Shown here: in pieces, positions 51,650 through 59,261 of the stretch
How the letters are laid out: each line of letters begins with the position of its first letter
How positions within the stretch are numbered: position 1 is the stretch's first letter
Source of the DNA: CAZSBB01 sp964605235
Lineage (GTDB): Bacteria; Planctomycetota; Phycisphaerae; Phycisphaerales; Phycisphaeraceae
DNA length: 64,000 bases
Reading direction: 5' to 3'
NCBI GenBank assembly: GCA_964605235.1
Contig: CAZSBB010000010.1
Span: 73,551 to 137,550, forward strand
Notes under the pieces: generated by a model
Seen by the model: the letters and a program-made list of their open reading frames with translations, nothing else
The model's database searches: none
Told to the model about the DNA's origin: nothing
Translations under genes and position numbers: made by a program

Positions 51650-51670
51650 TGGTTTGATGCACCAACAAAA

Positions 51671-51700
51671 CCGCCCGCGTGGCGAATACCACACGGGCGG
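51671..51700. terminator. Bidirectional hairpin between GT2 and PEP-CTERM genes
   Basis: CCGCCCGCGTGG and CCACACGGGCGG form a 12-bp stem with one G-U pair around a CGAATA loop, 21 bases after the GT2 stop and 36 bases past the PEP-CTERM stop. It is flanked by AACAAAAC on one side and a T-rich stretch with TTTTGTT on the other, so it may serve both convergent genes. Confidence 0.75.
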
Positions 51701-51736
51701 GGTTCGTTGTACCCAATTTTGTTGACTGGTGCAGTT

Positions 51737-52468
51737 TTACGCCAGCTCAGCGCGGCGGCGGCGCGGGCGGGTCAGACCCAGCAGGCTGCCCAGGGCGAGC
51801 AGGGCGGCAGAGGCGGGTTCGGGGACATTGCTGCCCCCCAGGCCGTATTGCACATGGTCGAGTTCCCAGTCGGCGCTGTTGAGGGCGGTAAGGGTGAACC
51901 GGGAGATGCCGGTGGCGTTGGTGGCGCCGAAGAAGCGGTCTTCCGCGGTTTCGCCGAAGAAGCCGCCGTCGCCCACGGTGGTGGGGCCGACGACGCCCAG
52001 GGAGACGTTGTTTTCGTCGAAGGCTTCGAAGACGAAATCGCTCACGCCGTTGACCAGGTCGGCAAAGCCGATGTCGGTGACCACCGCGCCCACCGAGGTG
52101 GGCAGGCTGCCGAGCACCAGGGCGTTGAAGCTGAAGGTGACGGAGTTGGAGGCGACATACCACGACCAGCCGCCATTGCCTGAGCCATCGATGGCGCCAT
52201 CATCGCCGTCGACCGAGTCGGTGAAGGCTGCGGGGCTCAGCACGTTGCCGGTGGAGGCGGTCAGGCCTGGCGTGTTGAGGGCGGCGTCTTCGAAATCCTC
52301 AACGAAAAAGGTGGTGCCCAGTCCGGAGGTGTTCAACGGGCTGTCGCTCAGGCTCAGGTACGGCGTGGGGCCGTAGAGCGTGGCGGCGTGGGCGGAAGGA
52401 GCGGAAAAACCAAACGCAACGGCAGCCAGCGCGGCTGCGCCCAACAGACGACGGTAGATGCGACGCAT
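51737..52468 (-). CDS. PEP-CTERM sorting domain protein
   Basis: The 243-residue protein has a signal peptide (LGAAALAAVAFGFSAPSAHA), a body of about 190 residues rich in Gly, Ser, Asp and Thr with beta patterns (GTTFFVEDFEDAAL, VTFSFNALVLGSLP), and the C-terminal sorting signal: VPEPASAALLALGSLLGL and a basic RPRRRR tail. The V-P-E-P motif, membrane helix and Arg cluster are the exosortase recognition signal. An exosortase would cleave it at the envelope. No exosortase gene lies in the window. The body's fold and ligand are unknown. Confidence 0.92.
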   Translation of the reverse strand: MRRIYRRLLGAAALAAVAFGFSAPSAHAATLYGPTPYLSLSDSPLNTSGLGTTFFVEDFEDAALNTPGLTASTGNVLSPAAFTDSVDGDDGAIDGSGNGGWSWYVASNSVTFSFNALVLGSLPTSVGAVVTDIGFADLVNGVSDFVFEAFDENNVSLGVVGPTTVGDGGFFGETAEDRFFGATNATGISRFTLTALNSADWELDHVQYGLGGSNVPEPASAALLALGSLLGLTRPRRRRAELA

Positions 52469-52629
52469 GTCTCAGTTCTCCCTGCCGAGTTGAAAGTGGT
52501 TTCGGCAGAGGAAACCTAAATCGGAATGGGCGACACGCCAGAAATGACCCCCCGGTTCACCGGATATTTTGCCGTTCGGTCGGAACAGTCGCTTCATGGC
52601 GCGCGCGACAGTCAGTCAAACCAGGCAAA

Positions 52630-53145
52630 CTACCGGCGCCGCTCCCACACCAGATGGGGCAACTCGGGGACGATCAGCTTGCTCATCGCCAGTTCCACCG
52701 CATTGGTGGAGCCGGGTAAGGCGAAGAGCAGGGTTTCGCCCGCCAGTCCCGCGGCCGCGCGGCTGAGCATCGCCGCCGGGCCGACTTGCGCCCAACTGAG
52801 CATGCGGAAGAGTTCGCCAAAGCCTTCGAGTTCTTTATCCAGCAGACGCCGGACGACTTCGATGGTGGTGTCGCGCCGGGCGATGCCGGTGCCGCCGGTG
52901 GTGATGATGAGGTCGGGCGCCGGGGCGCGGAGCCATTGCCGCAGCTGGGCGTCGATCTGGTCCGGTTCATCCTTGACGATGGCGTAGTCGATCACCAGGT
53001 GGCCCGCGTCGCGCAGCAGGCGTTGGATCAGGTGGCCGCCGCGGTCGCTGTGGGTCGTGCGGGTGTCGCTGATGGTCAGCACGGCGGCGTGGGCGTTCTG
53101 GTCGGCGGCGGCGGCGCGGTGGCTCTGGGTGGATGAAGAAGCCAT
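52630..53145 (-). CDS. moaB: Molybdenum cofactor biosynthesis protein MoaB/MogA family
   Basis: The 171-residue protein has the MoaB fold: AAVLTISDTRTTHSDRGG, LIITTGGTGIARRDTTIEV, and LFALPGSTNAVELAM, with the molybdopterin-binding T-T-G-G-T-G and the Asp pair expected. It acts at the adenylation step of molybdopterin. A short leader (1-20) rich in Ser, Ala and His precedes the fold. The start at 53145 follows AAGGA at five bases. No other moa/moe genes are near, so it is a stand-alone copy. Confidence 0.9.
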   Translation of the reverse strand: MASSSTQSHRAAAADQNAHAAVLTISDTRTTHSDRGGHLIQRLLRDAGHLVIDYAIVKDEPDQIDAQLRQWLRAPAPDLIITTGGTGIARRDTTIEVVRRLLDKELEGFGELFRMLSWAQVGPAAMLSRAAAGLAGETLLFALPGSTNAVELAMSKLIVPELPHLVWERRR

Positions 53146-53315
53146 GGGCATCCTTGGGCGAAAAAAGGGGTTGACCCGCCGGGGCTGCGGGCGGTTGGCT
53201 TTCCGGTCGGGAATCATCGTACAATGCCCTGCCGCCCCGGAAACTCCCAGCCGCGCTGGGGGTCGCTGGAACCGGCGGCGAAGTTGATTTGTGCTCCTGG
53301 CATTGGAACCGCCCC

Positions 53316-54338
53316 ATGTTGCTGGTTGCGGCCCGCGACAAGTCCACCGCCCGTCGGCTGGCTGAGGAACTCGCCGCCGTCGAAACCCTCTTCGCCACCG
53401 AGCTGGCGAGTGACTTGCCCTGCGTGCGCCAACTGGTTGAACACGTCGAGCAGTACCGCGGCAAACGTCTGCGCCCCATGCTGGTTTTGGTGGCCGGGCT
53501 CGCCACCGCGCCGGACACCGTCGCCAGCAGTGAAGCCCATCGCACCCTCGCGGCCGTGGTCGAGATGGTCCACATGGCGACCCTCGTCCATGACGATGTG
53601 CTCGACGACGCTCAGGTCCGCCGCGGCGGCGCCACCGTCAACTTCCTGCGCGGCAACGAAACCGCCGTCATGCTCGGCGACTATCTCATCAGCCACGCTT
53701 ACCACCTCTGCTCACGCCTGGGCGGAGCGCACCTGAGCCAACTGGTCGCCCAGACCACCAATGTCGTCTGCGAAGGCGAATTGCTGCAACTGGCCAACCG
53801 CGAGAACTGGCAGCTCGACGAAACGACCTACTTCGACATCATCCGCCGCAAGACCGCCAGCCTCTGCGGCGCGTGCTGTCGGCTGGCGGGCATGTTGCAT
53901 GACGCGCCCGAGCCGCAGCTTGCCGCGCTGGAGACCTATGGCGAAAAGCTGGGTCTGGCGTTCCAGATCGTCGATGACCTGCTGGACCTGACCGGCAACG
54001 AGCAGACGGTGGGCAAAACCGTCGGCCGGGATCTGCAAAAAGGCAAACTCACGCTGCCGCTGATCCACGCCTTGCGCCAGCCCGCCGCGGCGACGGGCCA
54101 ACCGTTGCGGGAGCTGATCAATCAGTTCACCGCGACGCCCGCCGATTCGCCGGAGCAGACGCAACTCGCCCAGCGCATTCGGCAAGGTGTGCTGGCGTGT
54201 GGTTCGGTCGACTATGCCCATCAGGCGGCGCGTCAGCTCGTGGACGACGCCCGGCAGGCGCTGACGACTTTGCCCGCGTCACCCGCCCGCGATCTGCTGG
54301 CGCAAGCCGCTGAGGCCGTGCTGACTCGCAAGTTCTAG
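53316..54338 (+). CDS. Polyprenyl diphosphate synthase (trans, long-chain)
   Basis: The 340-residue protein is a trans-isoprenyl diphosphate synthase. The first aspartate-rich motif is VHDDVLDDAQVRRG, the second FQIVDDLLDLTG, with YRGKRLRPMLVLVAG at the IPP site. The residues just before the first motif (VEMVHMATL) have no bulky aromatic pair, which suggests a long chain such as octaprenyl or nonaprenyl for quinone tails. This is inference. The start is the ATG at 53316; the frame opens nine codons earlier. A family B repeat follows. Confidence 0.9.
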   Translation: MLLVAARDKSTARRLAEELAAVETLFATELASDLPCVRQLVEHVEQYRGKRLRPMLVLVAGLATAPDTVASSEAHRTLAAVVEMVHMATLVHDDVLDDAQVRRGGATVNFLRGNETAVMLGDYLISHAYHLCSRLGGAHLSQLVAQTTNVVCEGELLQLANRENWQLDETTYFDIIRRKTASLCGACCRLAGMLHDAPEPQLAALETYGEKLGLAFQIVDDLLDLTGNEQTVGKTVGRDLQKGKLTLPLIHALRQPAAATGQPLRELINQFTATPADSPEQTQLAQRIRQGVLACGSVDYAHQAARQLVDDARQALTTLPASPARDLLAQAAEAVLTRKF

Positions 54339-54389
54339 GCCCCAGCCGGATCAATCCTCGAACAGGGCAGTCGCATATGACGGTTTACC

Positions 54390-54479
54390 AACGAGCCCCG
54401 CGCGTGAGCAAGGGGTTGCGGCGCAGCCGCAGGGGTGTGACGCAACGAAACCACCCCTCCCTGACGGTCGGGGCTCGTT
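54390..54479. repeat. Dispersed repeat family B, copy 3
   Basis: It runs from AACGAGCCCCGCGCGTGAGC to CTGACGGTCGGGGCTCGTT, same orientation as 32168-32258. The interior GGGGTTGCGGCGCAGCCGCA is shared with copy 2. It lies between the polyprenyl synthase and surE, 49 bases before the latter's start. Confidence 0.88.
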
Positions 54480-54528
54480 AATGCGGGACGCGCTGTCCAT
54501 GTGCATTTGCCTGGGATGAATTACTCCT

Positions 54529-55332
54529 GTGCGGATTCTCCTGACCAATGACGATGGCTACGACGCACCCGGACTGGCGGCGCTGGCGCAGGCTTGTGCC
54601 CATCTGGGCGAGCTGACAGTCGTCGCCCCCGCCAAGGCGCAGTCGGCGATGAGCCACGCCATCACGCTGCATCGGCCGCTGGCGGTGCGGGGGCCGCTGG
54701 TGACGCCGGGGTTGCCGGCGCACACTTTTTCCGTGGAAGGTCGGCCGGCGGACTGCGTGAAACTCGCGCTGGCGAACCTGCTGCCCCAGCGCCCGGACCT
54801 GGTGCTCAGCGGCATCAACGCCGGGGCGAACATCGGCGTCAATGTGCTGTACTCCGGCACCACCGCCGCCGCCCGGGAAGCCGCCATCCAGGGCATTCCC
54901 GCCATCGCCCTGTCGCTGCATCTGAGCAAAGCGCGGCAGGAACGCTGGGACGTCGCAGTCGACTACGCCCGCTGGGCGCTGGACCGTCTCCTCACCCGGC
55001 CGCTCACGCCCGGCGATCTGCTCAATGTCAACCTACCCATCAGCGATGATGGCGCCGAGCCGACAGGTTTCGAGTTCGTGCCCGTCTGCACCACCCGCAC
55101 GCTGGATGCTTACGAACCGGCGGCCGCGCCTGGCGCTGGTCCCGGTGCTGCATCCGCGCCCGACATGCCGCAGAGCTACGCGGTGCGCACGGGGTTGTCG
55201 TTCGCCGAACCGATCCTCGGAACGGATGTGGAGGCGCTGATGCAACGCCGGATCACCGTCACCCCGATGCACTGGGATCCCACCGATCACCCGCAGCTCG
55301 ACACCTGGCGCAACCACCTGAACGCCTACTGA
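54529..55332 (+). CDS. surE: 5'/3'-nucleotidase SurE
   Basis: The 267-residue protein has the SurE active site: RILLTNDDGYDAPGL (metal Asp pair), VVAPAKAQSAMSH, GRPADCVKLAL, and LVLSGINAGANIG. It dephosphorylates nucleoside 5'- and 3'-monophosphates, and often short polyphosphate, in the cytoplasm. The start is a GTG at 54529. The C-terminal part includes an Ala/Gly/Pro insertion (AAAPGAGPGAASAP). The end overlaps the convergent metal-sensor-like gene by seven bases. Confidence 0.94.
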   Translation: MRILLTNDDGYDAPGLAALAQACAHLGELTVVAPAKAQSAMSHAITLHRPLAVRGPLVTPGLPAHTFSVEGRPADCVKLALANLLPQRPDLVLSGINAGANIGVNVLYSGTTAAAREAAIQGIPAIALSLHLSKARQERWDVAVDYARWALDRLLTRPLTPGDLLNVNLPISDDGAEPTGFEFVPVCTTRTLDAYEPAAAPGAGPGAASAPDMPQSYAVRTGLSFAEPILGTDVEALMQRRITVTPMHWDPTDHPQLDTWRNHLNAY

Positions 55333-55826
55333 CCACCGCCCCCCGCTTGCGCCTCCGCATGGCTTCCCCCCGCGGGCAACCACTTGGCGCTCATCTGGGC
55401 GTACAACTCTTGCCAGCGCTCGCGTTGTTGCGCATCCAGCACGGCATCGATATCCGCTTTCGCGCCATCCAGCTCCGCGCGCACCTGCGGCAGCACTTCC
55501 TGACGCAGCGCCAGCAGCGCGGCCTGCCGCTGGGTCAGGATCGCCTGCACCTGGGTCTGCTGCGCATCAGTCAACTTCAGCTTGCGCGTCAGGAAATGCG
55601 TCAAGCGCGGCGGAACCTCCTCGGGATGCTGCAGATTGTGCTGCGCCCGCTGCACCACTCCCGCCACCCCGACCGCCCCGCCGGCGATGAAGCCCGTGCC
55701 AAACAGCAGCAACGCCAGCAGGACCGTGCGCCAGCGGCAGCGCCGCGCTGCATTTCCCCGGCGACACCAACTCTGCTTTTCCTGCGTCTGAACCACAGGC
55801 TCAGCTTGTTCCGTTTGCTCGTTCAT
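55326..55826 (-). CDS. Membrane-anchored periplasmic metal-resistance/Spy-like protein
   Basis: The 166-residue protein has a cytoplasmic basic leader (CRRGNAARRCRWR), one membrane helix (LLALLLFGTGFIAGGAVGVAG), and a helical extracytoplasmic part with LTHFLTRKLKLTDAQQTQVQ, the L-x-L-T-x-x-Q pattern of Spy/CpxP/ZraP and of CnrX-type sensors. The C-terminal tail is His/Gly/Gln-rich (GGSHAEAQAGGGGQ). It overlaps the start of the anti-sigma-like gene upstream through ATGA. It is the third gene of a trio after an ECF sigma and a small membrane protein, as in metal-sensing CnrYXH systems. Confidence 0.7.
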   Translation of the reverse strand: MNEQTEQAEPVVQTQEKQSWCRRGNAARRCRWRTVLLALLLFGTGFIAGGAVGVAGVVQRAQHNLQHPEEVPPRLTHFLTRKLKLTDAQQTQVQAILTQRQAALLALRQEVLPQVRAELDGAKADIDAVLDAQQRERWQELYAQMSAKWLPAGGSHAEAQAGGGGQ

Positions 55827-56098
55827 CGCATGACTCCTGTGCTCAAGGCCACCAGCGTGCCCACCGGATCGCTGGCGTTGTTCCAGTAATCCACCGCCAG
55901 CGCCACCAGCACTGCCGCCAGCACCAGACCCCCAGCGCCGCAGAAACCCAGCACCAGATCGGAAAACAACGGCGGCGCGGCCGGCGCTTCCGCCAGGCGC
56001 GCCCGCACCGCACCAACCACCGCCACCGGCGCGGGCTCGTCTTCCGCCGCACGCTGGGCGAGTTGGGCGAAGGTGTGCATGCGGTCCTTAGTCATCAT
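55823..56098 (-). CDS. Small single-pass membrane protein, probable anti-sigma factor
   Basis: The 91-residue protein has a soluble N-terminus (1-45, HTFAQLAQRAAEDEPAPVAV), one membrane helix (LVLGFCGAGGLVLAAVLVAL) and a short extracytoplasmic end. It has no zinc anti-sigma motif (H-x3-C-x2-C). Its place between an ECF sigma gene, which it overlaps by 11 bases, and a Spy-like sensor gene suggests an anti-sigma that holds the sigma at the membrane, as small CnrY-type proteins do. The start is the ATG at 56098 or the next one at 56095. Confidence 0.6.
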   Translation of the reverse strand: MMTKDRMHTFAQLAQRAAEDEPAPVAVVGAVRARLAEAPAAPPLFSDLVLGFCGAGGLVLAAVLVALAVDYWNNASDPVGTLVALSTGVMR

Positions 56099-56711
56099 TC
56101 GCCTCCAACAGTTTCCGCAGCTTGGCGCGGGCGCGAAACGCCTGCACCTTGGTCATGGTGACGCTCCAGCCGGCGCGGGCGGCGGCCTCGGTCACGCTCA
56201 GTTCTTCCAAGTAAAGCAAGGTCAGCACCAGCCGATCGCGCGGCGGCAATCCGGCGAGCAACGCATGCACCCGCTCGGCGGCCTCGCGCGCCGAAAGCTG
56301 GTCCAGCGCGTCCGCATCAGCACCGCACGGCGGCGCGGATTGCCGAAGCTGCGCCTGATGACTGCGCTGACGATCCTGTTGCCGCCAGTAGGCGTAGCCG
56401 ACGCGCGTGGCGATCTGGTTGAGCCAGGCGCCAAACGTGCCGGAGCCGCGATAGCTGCCCAGGCTGGCGTGGGCCTGCACGAAGGTGTCCTGCACCAATT
56501 CTTCCAGCACGCGGCGGTCGCGGGTGAAGCGCCACAGCAGCCGGGCGATGCGCTGTTGATGCTGACGGACTAGCCGGGCGAAAGCGTCGTCATCGCCCTG
56601 CTGGGCGGCGGCAACAATGCCGGCGTCGTCATCCGCGCAGGCTGGCGAAAGCTTGGTGCTCACCGCCAGCAGTCTAAACGGGATGGGCAGTGAAAATGCA
56701 ATTGCGGTCAT
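56088..56711 (-). CDS. ECF-type RNA polymerase sigma factor
   Basis: The 207-residue protein has sigma region 2 (FARLVRQHQQRIARLLWRFT, LEELVQDTFVQAHASLGSYR, FGAWLNQIATRVGYAYWRQ) and region 4 (LSAREAAERVHALLAGLPPR, LYLEELSVTEAAARAGW). It directs RNA polymerase to its own regulon, probably including this operon. The start at 56711 has GGAG about six bases upstream; a longer frame would run into the C-rich tract. It is the first gene of the sigma, anti-sigma-like and Spy-like trio. Promoter boxes for autoregulation were not identified. Confidence 0.9.
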   Translation of the reverse strand: MTAIAFSLPIPFRLLAVSTKLSPACADDDAGIVAAAQQGDDDAFARLVRQHQQRIARLLWRFTRDRRVLEELVQDTFVQAHASLGSYRGSGTFGAWLNQIATRVGYAYWRQQDRQRSHQAQLRQSAPPCGADADALDQLSAREAAERVHALLAGLPPRDRLVLTLLYLEELSVTEAAARAGWSVTMTKVQAFRARAKLRKLLEANDD

Positions 56712-56783
56712 GGGCAGCTCCACGGGTGATGTGGAGCGCGGAAAGCAATTGGTTACACCCCCCCTGGAAGGTTCCCTTGGAAT

Positions 56784-56863
56784 CACCCCCGGAGCACCCC
56801 CGGATCACCCCCCGGACTTACCCCCGGAGCAACCCCCGGATTCGCTGTGCTCATCCGCGGCTT
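56784..56863. repeat. Tandem CCCCCGG tract followed by a sequence shared with 28429-28452
   Basis: Five CCCCCGG words spaced 9-16 bases apart are followed by ATTCGCTGTGCTCATCCGCG and CTT. The same tail follows a CCCCCA tract at 28406-28428. It lies between the galU stop and the sigma-factor start. A smaller CCCCCGGA pair occurs at about 27125-27147 ahead of speE. Confidence 0.65.
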
Positions 56864-56874
56864 GGGGCGTGGGG

Positions 56875-57765
56875 TTAGCGTTCGGGGGTCAATAGTTTTT
56901 GCACATGTTCGCGGAGGGCGGGCCCGGTGTCTTCGCGGCGCAGGGCGAAGTCGATGAAGCAGCGGGCGTATTCCAGCCGATTGCCGATGTCGTAGCGTTT
57001 GGCTTGCCAGCGCAGGGCGTACATGGGCTCGCGTTGCGCCAGGGCGTTCATGGCGTCAGTGAGCTGGATTTCACCGCCCACGCCGCGCTCGGTGCGGTCG
57101 ATCTCGTCGAAGATGTCGGCGGTGAACACGTACCGGCCGGCGATCGCCAGATCGGTCGGAGCTTTGTCGGGATCGGGCTTTTCAATCAGACGATTGAGGC
57201 GATAGAGGTCCGCCCAATCCGGCTCGCTCTGGCCATCGACAATGCCGTAGCGTTTGACCCAGGCTTTGGGCACCCGATGCACCGCCACCACGCTGGTCTG
57301 GCGCTGCTCGAAAGCGTCGAGCAACTGACGCAGGCCCGGCTTCTCGCCGGCGGGCGGATCAATGATGGTGTCGCCCAGCAGCACGGCAAAGGGTTCGCGT
57401 CCCACATGCCAGCGACCGAGCCGAATGGCGTCACCCAGACCCAGTTGCTGCTTCTGGCGGATGTAGTGAATGCGGGCGCGATCGCCGATTTGCCGCACCT
57501 GGTCGATCAGGTCGTGCTTGTCGCTCTCGCGCAGGAAGTTTTCCAGTTCGGGGTTGAAGTCGAAATGGTTCTCGATGGCGGCTTTGCCGCGCCCCGTGAC
57601 GATGAGGATGTCCTCGATGCCGCTGTCGAGCGCTTCCTCAATGACATACTGCAGCACCGGTTTGTCGATGATCGGCAGCATTTCCTTGGGCATGCTCTTG
57701 GTGGCAGGGAGAAAGCGCGTGCCCATGCCGGCGGCGGGAATGACAGCTTTGCGAACGGTCACCAT
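56875..57765 (-). CDS. galU: UTP-glucose-1-phosphate uridylyltransferase
   Basis: The 296-residue protein has the nucleotidyltransferase loop VIPAAGMGTRFLPATKSMPK, PIIDKPVLQYVIEEALDSG, QKQQLGLGDAIRLG, VLLGDTIID, GRYVFTADIFDEI and GGEIQLTDAM. It makes UDP-glucose from UTP and glucose-1-phosphate for polysaccharide and envelope sugars, which fits the exopolysaccharide operon in this window. The start ATG at 57765 has a purine-rich GGAAGAGAG upstream. The GHMP kinase gene lies upstream in the same direction, with a family B repeat between. Confidence 0.94.
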   Translation of the reverse strand: MVTVRKAVIPAAGMGTRFLPATKSMPKEMLPIIDKPVLQYVIEEALDSGIEDILIVTGRGKAAIENHFDFNPELENFLRESDKHDLIDQVRQIGDRARIHYIRQKQQLGLGDAIRLGRWHVGREPFAVLLGDTIIDPPAGEKPGLRQLLDAFEQRQTSVVAVHRVPKAWVKRYGIVDGQSEPDWADLYRLNRLIEKPDPDKAPTDLAIAGRYVFTADIFDEIDRTERGVGGEIQLTDAMNALAQREPMYALRWQAKRYDIGNRLEYARCFIDFALRREDTGPALREHVQKLLTPER

Positions 57766-57827
57766 GACAAGCTCTCTTCCTCTGGACTACAGTGATGACC
57801 GCATCACTGTATCGCAAGCAAGCATGC

Positions 57828-57915
57828 AACGAGCCCCGACCGTGAGGGAGGGGTTCTGCGCTTGACCAACAGCATCAGACAGGAAACCAACCCCTTGCTA
57901 ACGCGCGGGGCTCGT
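57828..57915. repeat. Dispersed repeat family B, copy 4
   Basis: It runs from AACGAGCCCCGACCGTGAGG to TAACGCGCGGGGCTCGT, same orientation as copy 1. It lies 62 bases upstream of the galU start and 12 bases beyond the stop of the GHMP kinase gene. Confidence 0.86.
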
Positions 57916-57927
57916 GAAGGCAGGCAT

Positions 57928-58950
57928 TCACGCCGGCAACGGTTGATCCGCCGACTGCACCAGCGGTTCGATGAGCGTGGCGCCGATCCGGCTGTAGGCT
58001 TCGCGCAGCAGCGCCAAACGTTGCGGATCGCCGTCGTACAAGCCGATGACCGCACCGCCCGAGCCGGCGAATTTCACCGCTGCGCCCAGCGCTCGGCCGG
58101 TCTGCACCAGTTCGTGATTGCCCTTGCTGATATGACACAGGCGGGCGCGAAGGTTGAAGTTTTCATCCATCAGCGCGCCGATCTGCCGGCCCTTGCCCGC
58201 AACGATCAGGTCGCGCGCTTCCTGGGCGAAGCGGGCGAAGGTGCGCATGCCGTCGACCACCTCGCGGTCGCCGCGGTTGAAGCGGCTGCGCAGGTCGTTG
58301 TGCGTGACTTCGGTGCCCTCGGCGAGCACATCGCGGTAGGCGACGAACAGCGGCGGGAGCAGTGCGGGGTCGATTTCCTCATACTTGCCGTGGCCATGGC
58401 GTTCCATGTACTGCTTGTCGAAGTCCATGAAGACCGCGCCTTCGTACACCTGAATCACGCGGTCCTGCAGCCCGGCGCCGATGCCGAGTTCTTCCAACTC
58501 GACGCTCAGGATCAGGCTGGGCATCACCGGCTTGGGAATGTCGATGCCGTAGAACGTGCTCAGGGCGCGGATGGTGGAGGTGACGATGCCGCTGGAGCCC
58601 GCCAGCCCGACGCGGACGGGGATGTTGGTCTGGTACTCGATGGTGAAGTTGCGGGCGTCGAGCTCGATGCCCTGGCCGATGCACCAGTCGTGGAAGCGTT
58701 TGATCGCGGCTTTGATGAGCCGGATGCCGCCGTAGTAGCCGTTGAGGCGCACGTCCTCGACCAGGGCGCGGACGGAGTTGAACTCCAGTTTGTCGCGTTG
58801 GCGGGGGACGATGGCGATGCGCGGGGACTCGTAGCAGAACACCTCGGCGGCGAAGTTGCGCAGGATGACCGAAATGGTCTTGCCGTGGTAGCCGTCGGAG
58901 GGGTTGCCGATGAGGCCCGCGCGGGCGTAGCTGCGAATACGATGAATCAT
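57928..58950 (-). CDS. GHMP family sugar kinase, glucuronokinase-like
   Basis: The 340-residue protein begins RSYARAGLIGNPSDGYHGKT, with the R-A-x-L-I-G-N-P-S-D-G-Y-x-G-K-T start that is characteristic of glucuronokinase and close relatives. The ATP loop is VGLAGSSGIVTSTIRAL (P-x-x-x-G-L-x-x-S-S of GHMP kinases). The third motif is VKFAGSGGAVIGLY. It probably phosphorylates glucuronate, or a similar sugar, at C1. It lies next to galU, whose family can make UDP-sugars, so a glucuronate salvage route to UDP-glucuronate is possible (inference). The start at 58950 has AGGAG six bases upstream. Confidence 0.8.
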   Translation of the reverse strand: MIHRIRSYARAGLIGNPSDGYHGKTISVILRNFAAEVFCYESPRIAIVPRQRDKLEFNSVRALVEDVRLNGYYGGIRLIKAAIKRFHDWCIGQGIELDARNFTIEYQTNIPVRVGLAGSSGIVTSTIRALSTFYGIDIPKPVMPSLILSVELEELGIGAGLQDRVIQVYEGAVFMDFDKQYMERHGHGKYEEIDPALLPPLFVAYRDVLAEGTEVTHNDLRSRFNRGDREVVDGMRTFARFAQEARDLIVAGKGRQIGALMDENFNLRARLCHISKGNHELVQTGRALGAAVKFAGSGGAVIGLYDGDPQRLALLREAYSRIGATLIEPLVQSADQPLPA

Positions 58951-59261
58951 GCCCGGCTCCTGGAAAGCGCGCGGCTTCGGCCACGCCGACCCATGCGAGC
59001 AACTAGACCATGCCCCCCGCCGAAAGCAAAGGTCGCGCCGCCGACCAACCCACCCAGGCTCCCTCCTGTGGGTCGGCTGGCGCGCCTGTAGCGATTGTAA
59101 CAGCGCCCGCCCGTCACCGGGGCCCAGGCAATCCCGCCTTCCGGCACGCCGGGGGCGAAGCCATATGCCAACCGTGCGCGCCAATGGCTCAGGAGACCGA
59201 ACCGCCGCTGCCGCCGGAAGCGGGATGAGATGGGCAAGCTTTATATGAGTATCTTGTCACC
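58951..59261. other. 311-base divergent spacer, no gene recognised
   Basis: The spacer separates the GHMP kinase (left) and NRAMP-like (right) starts. A short, GC-rich open frame on the minus strand has no recognisable content. An AT-rich block near 59234-59258 (CAAGCTTTATATGAGTATC) directly before the transporter start probably holds its promoter. There is no strong ribosome-binding site. Confidence 0.5.

Noticed and set aside
56784..56863. CRISPR array
   Set aside because: The CCCCCGG units are too short and too close, spacers are 4-9 bases, and no cas gene is present. Repeat families A-D also fail, being widely separated inverted elements.
58951..59261. Small minus-strand gene in the spacer (APGVPEGGIAWAP-like product)
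   Set aside because: It faintly resembles a sorting-signal motif but lacks a signal peptide, a ribosome-binding site and a proper membrane helix. It is most likely random.
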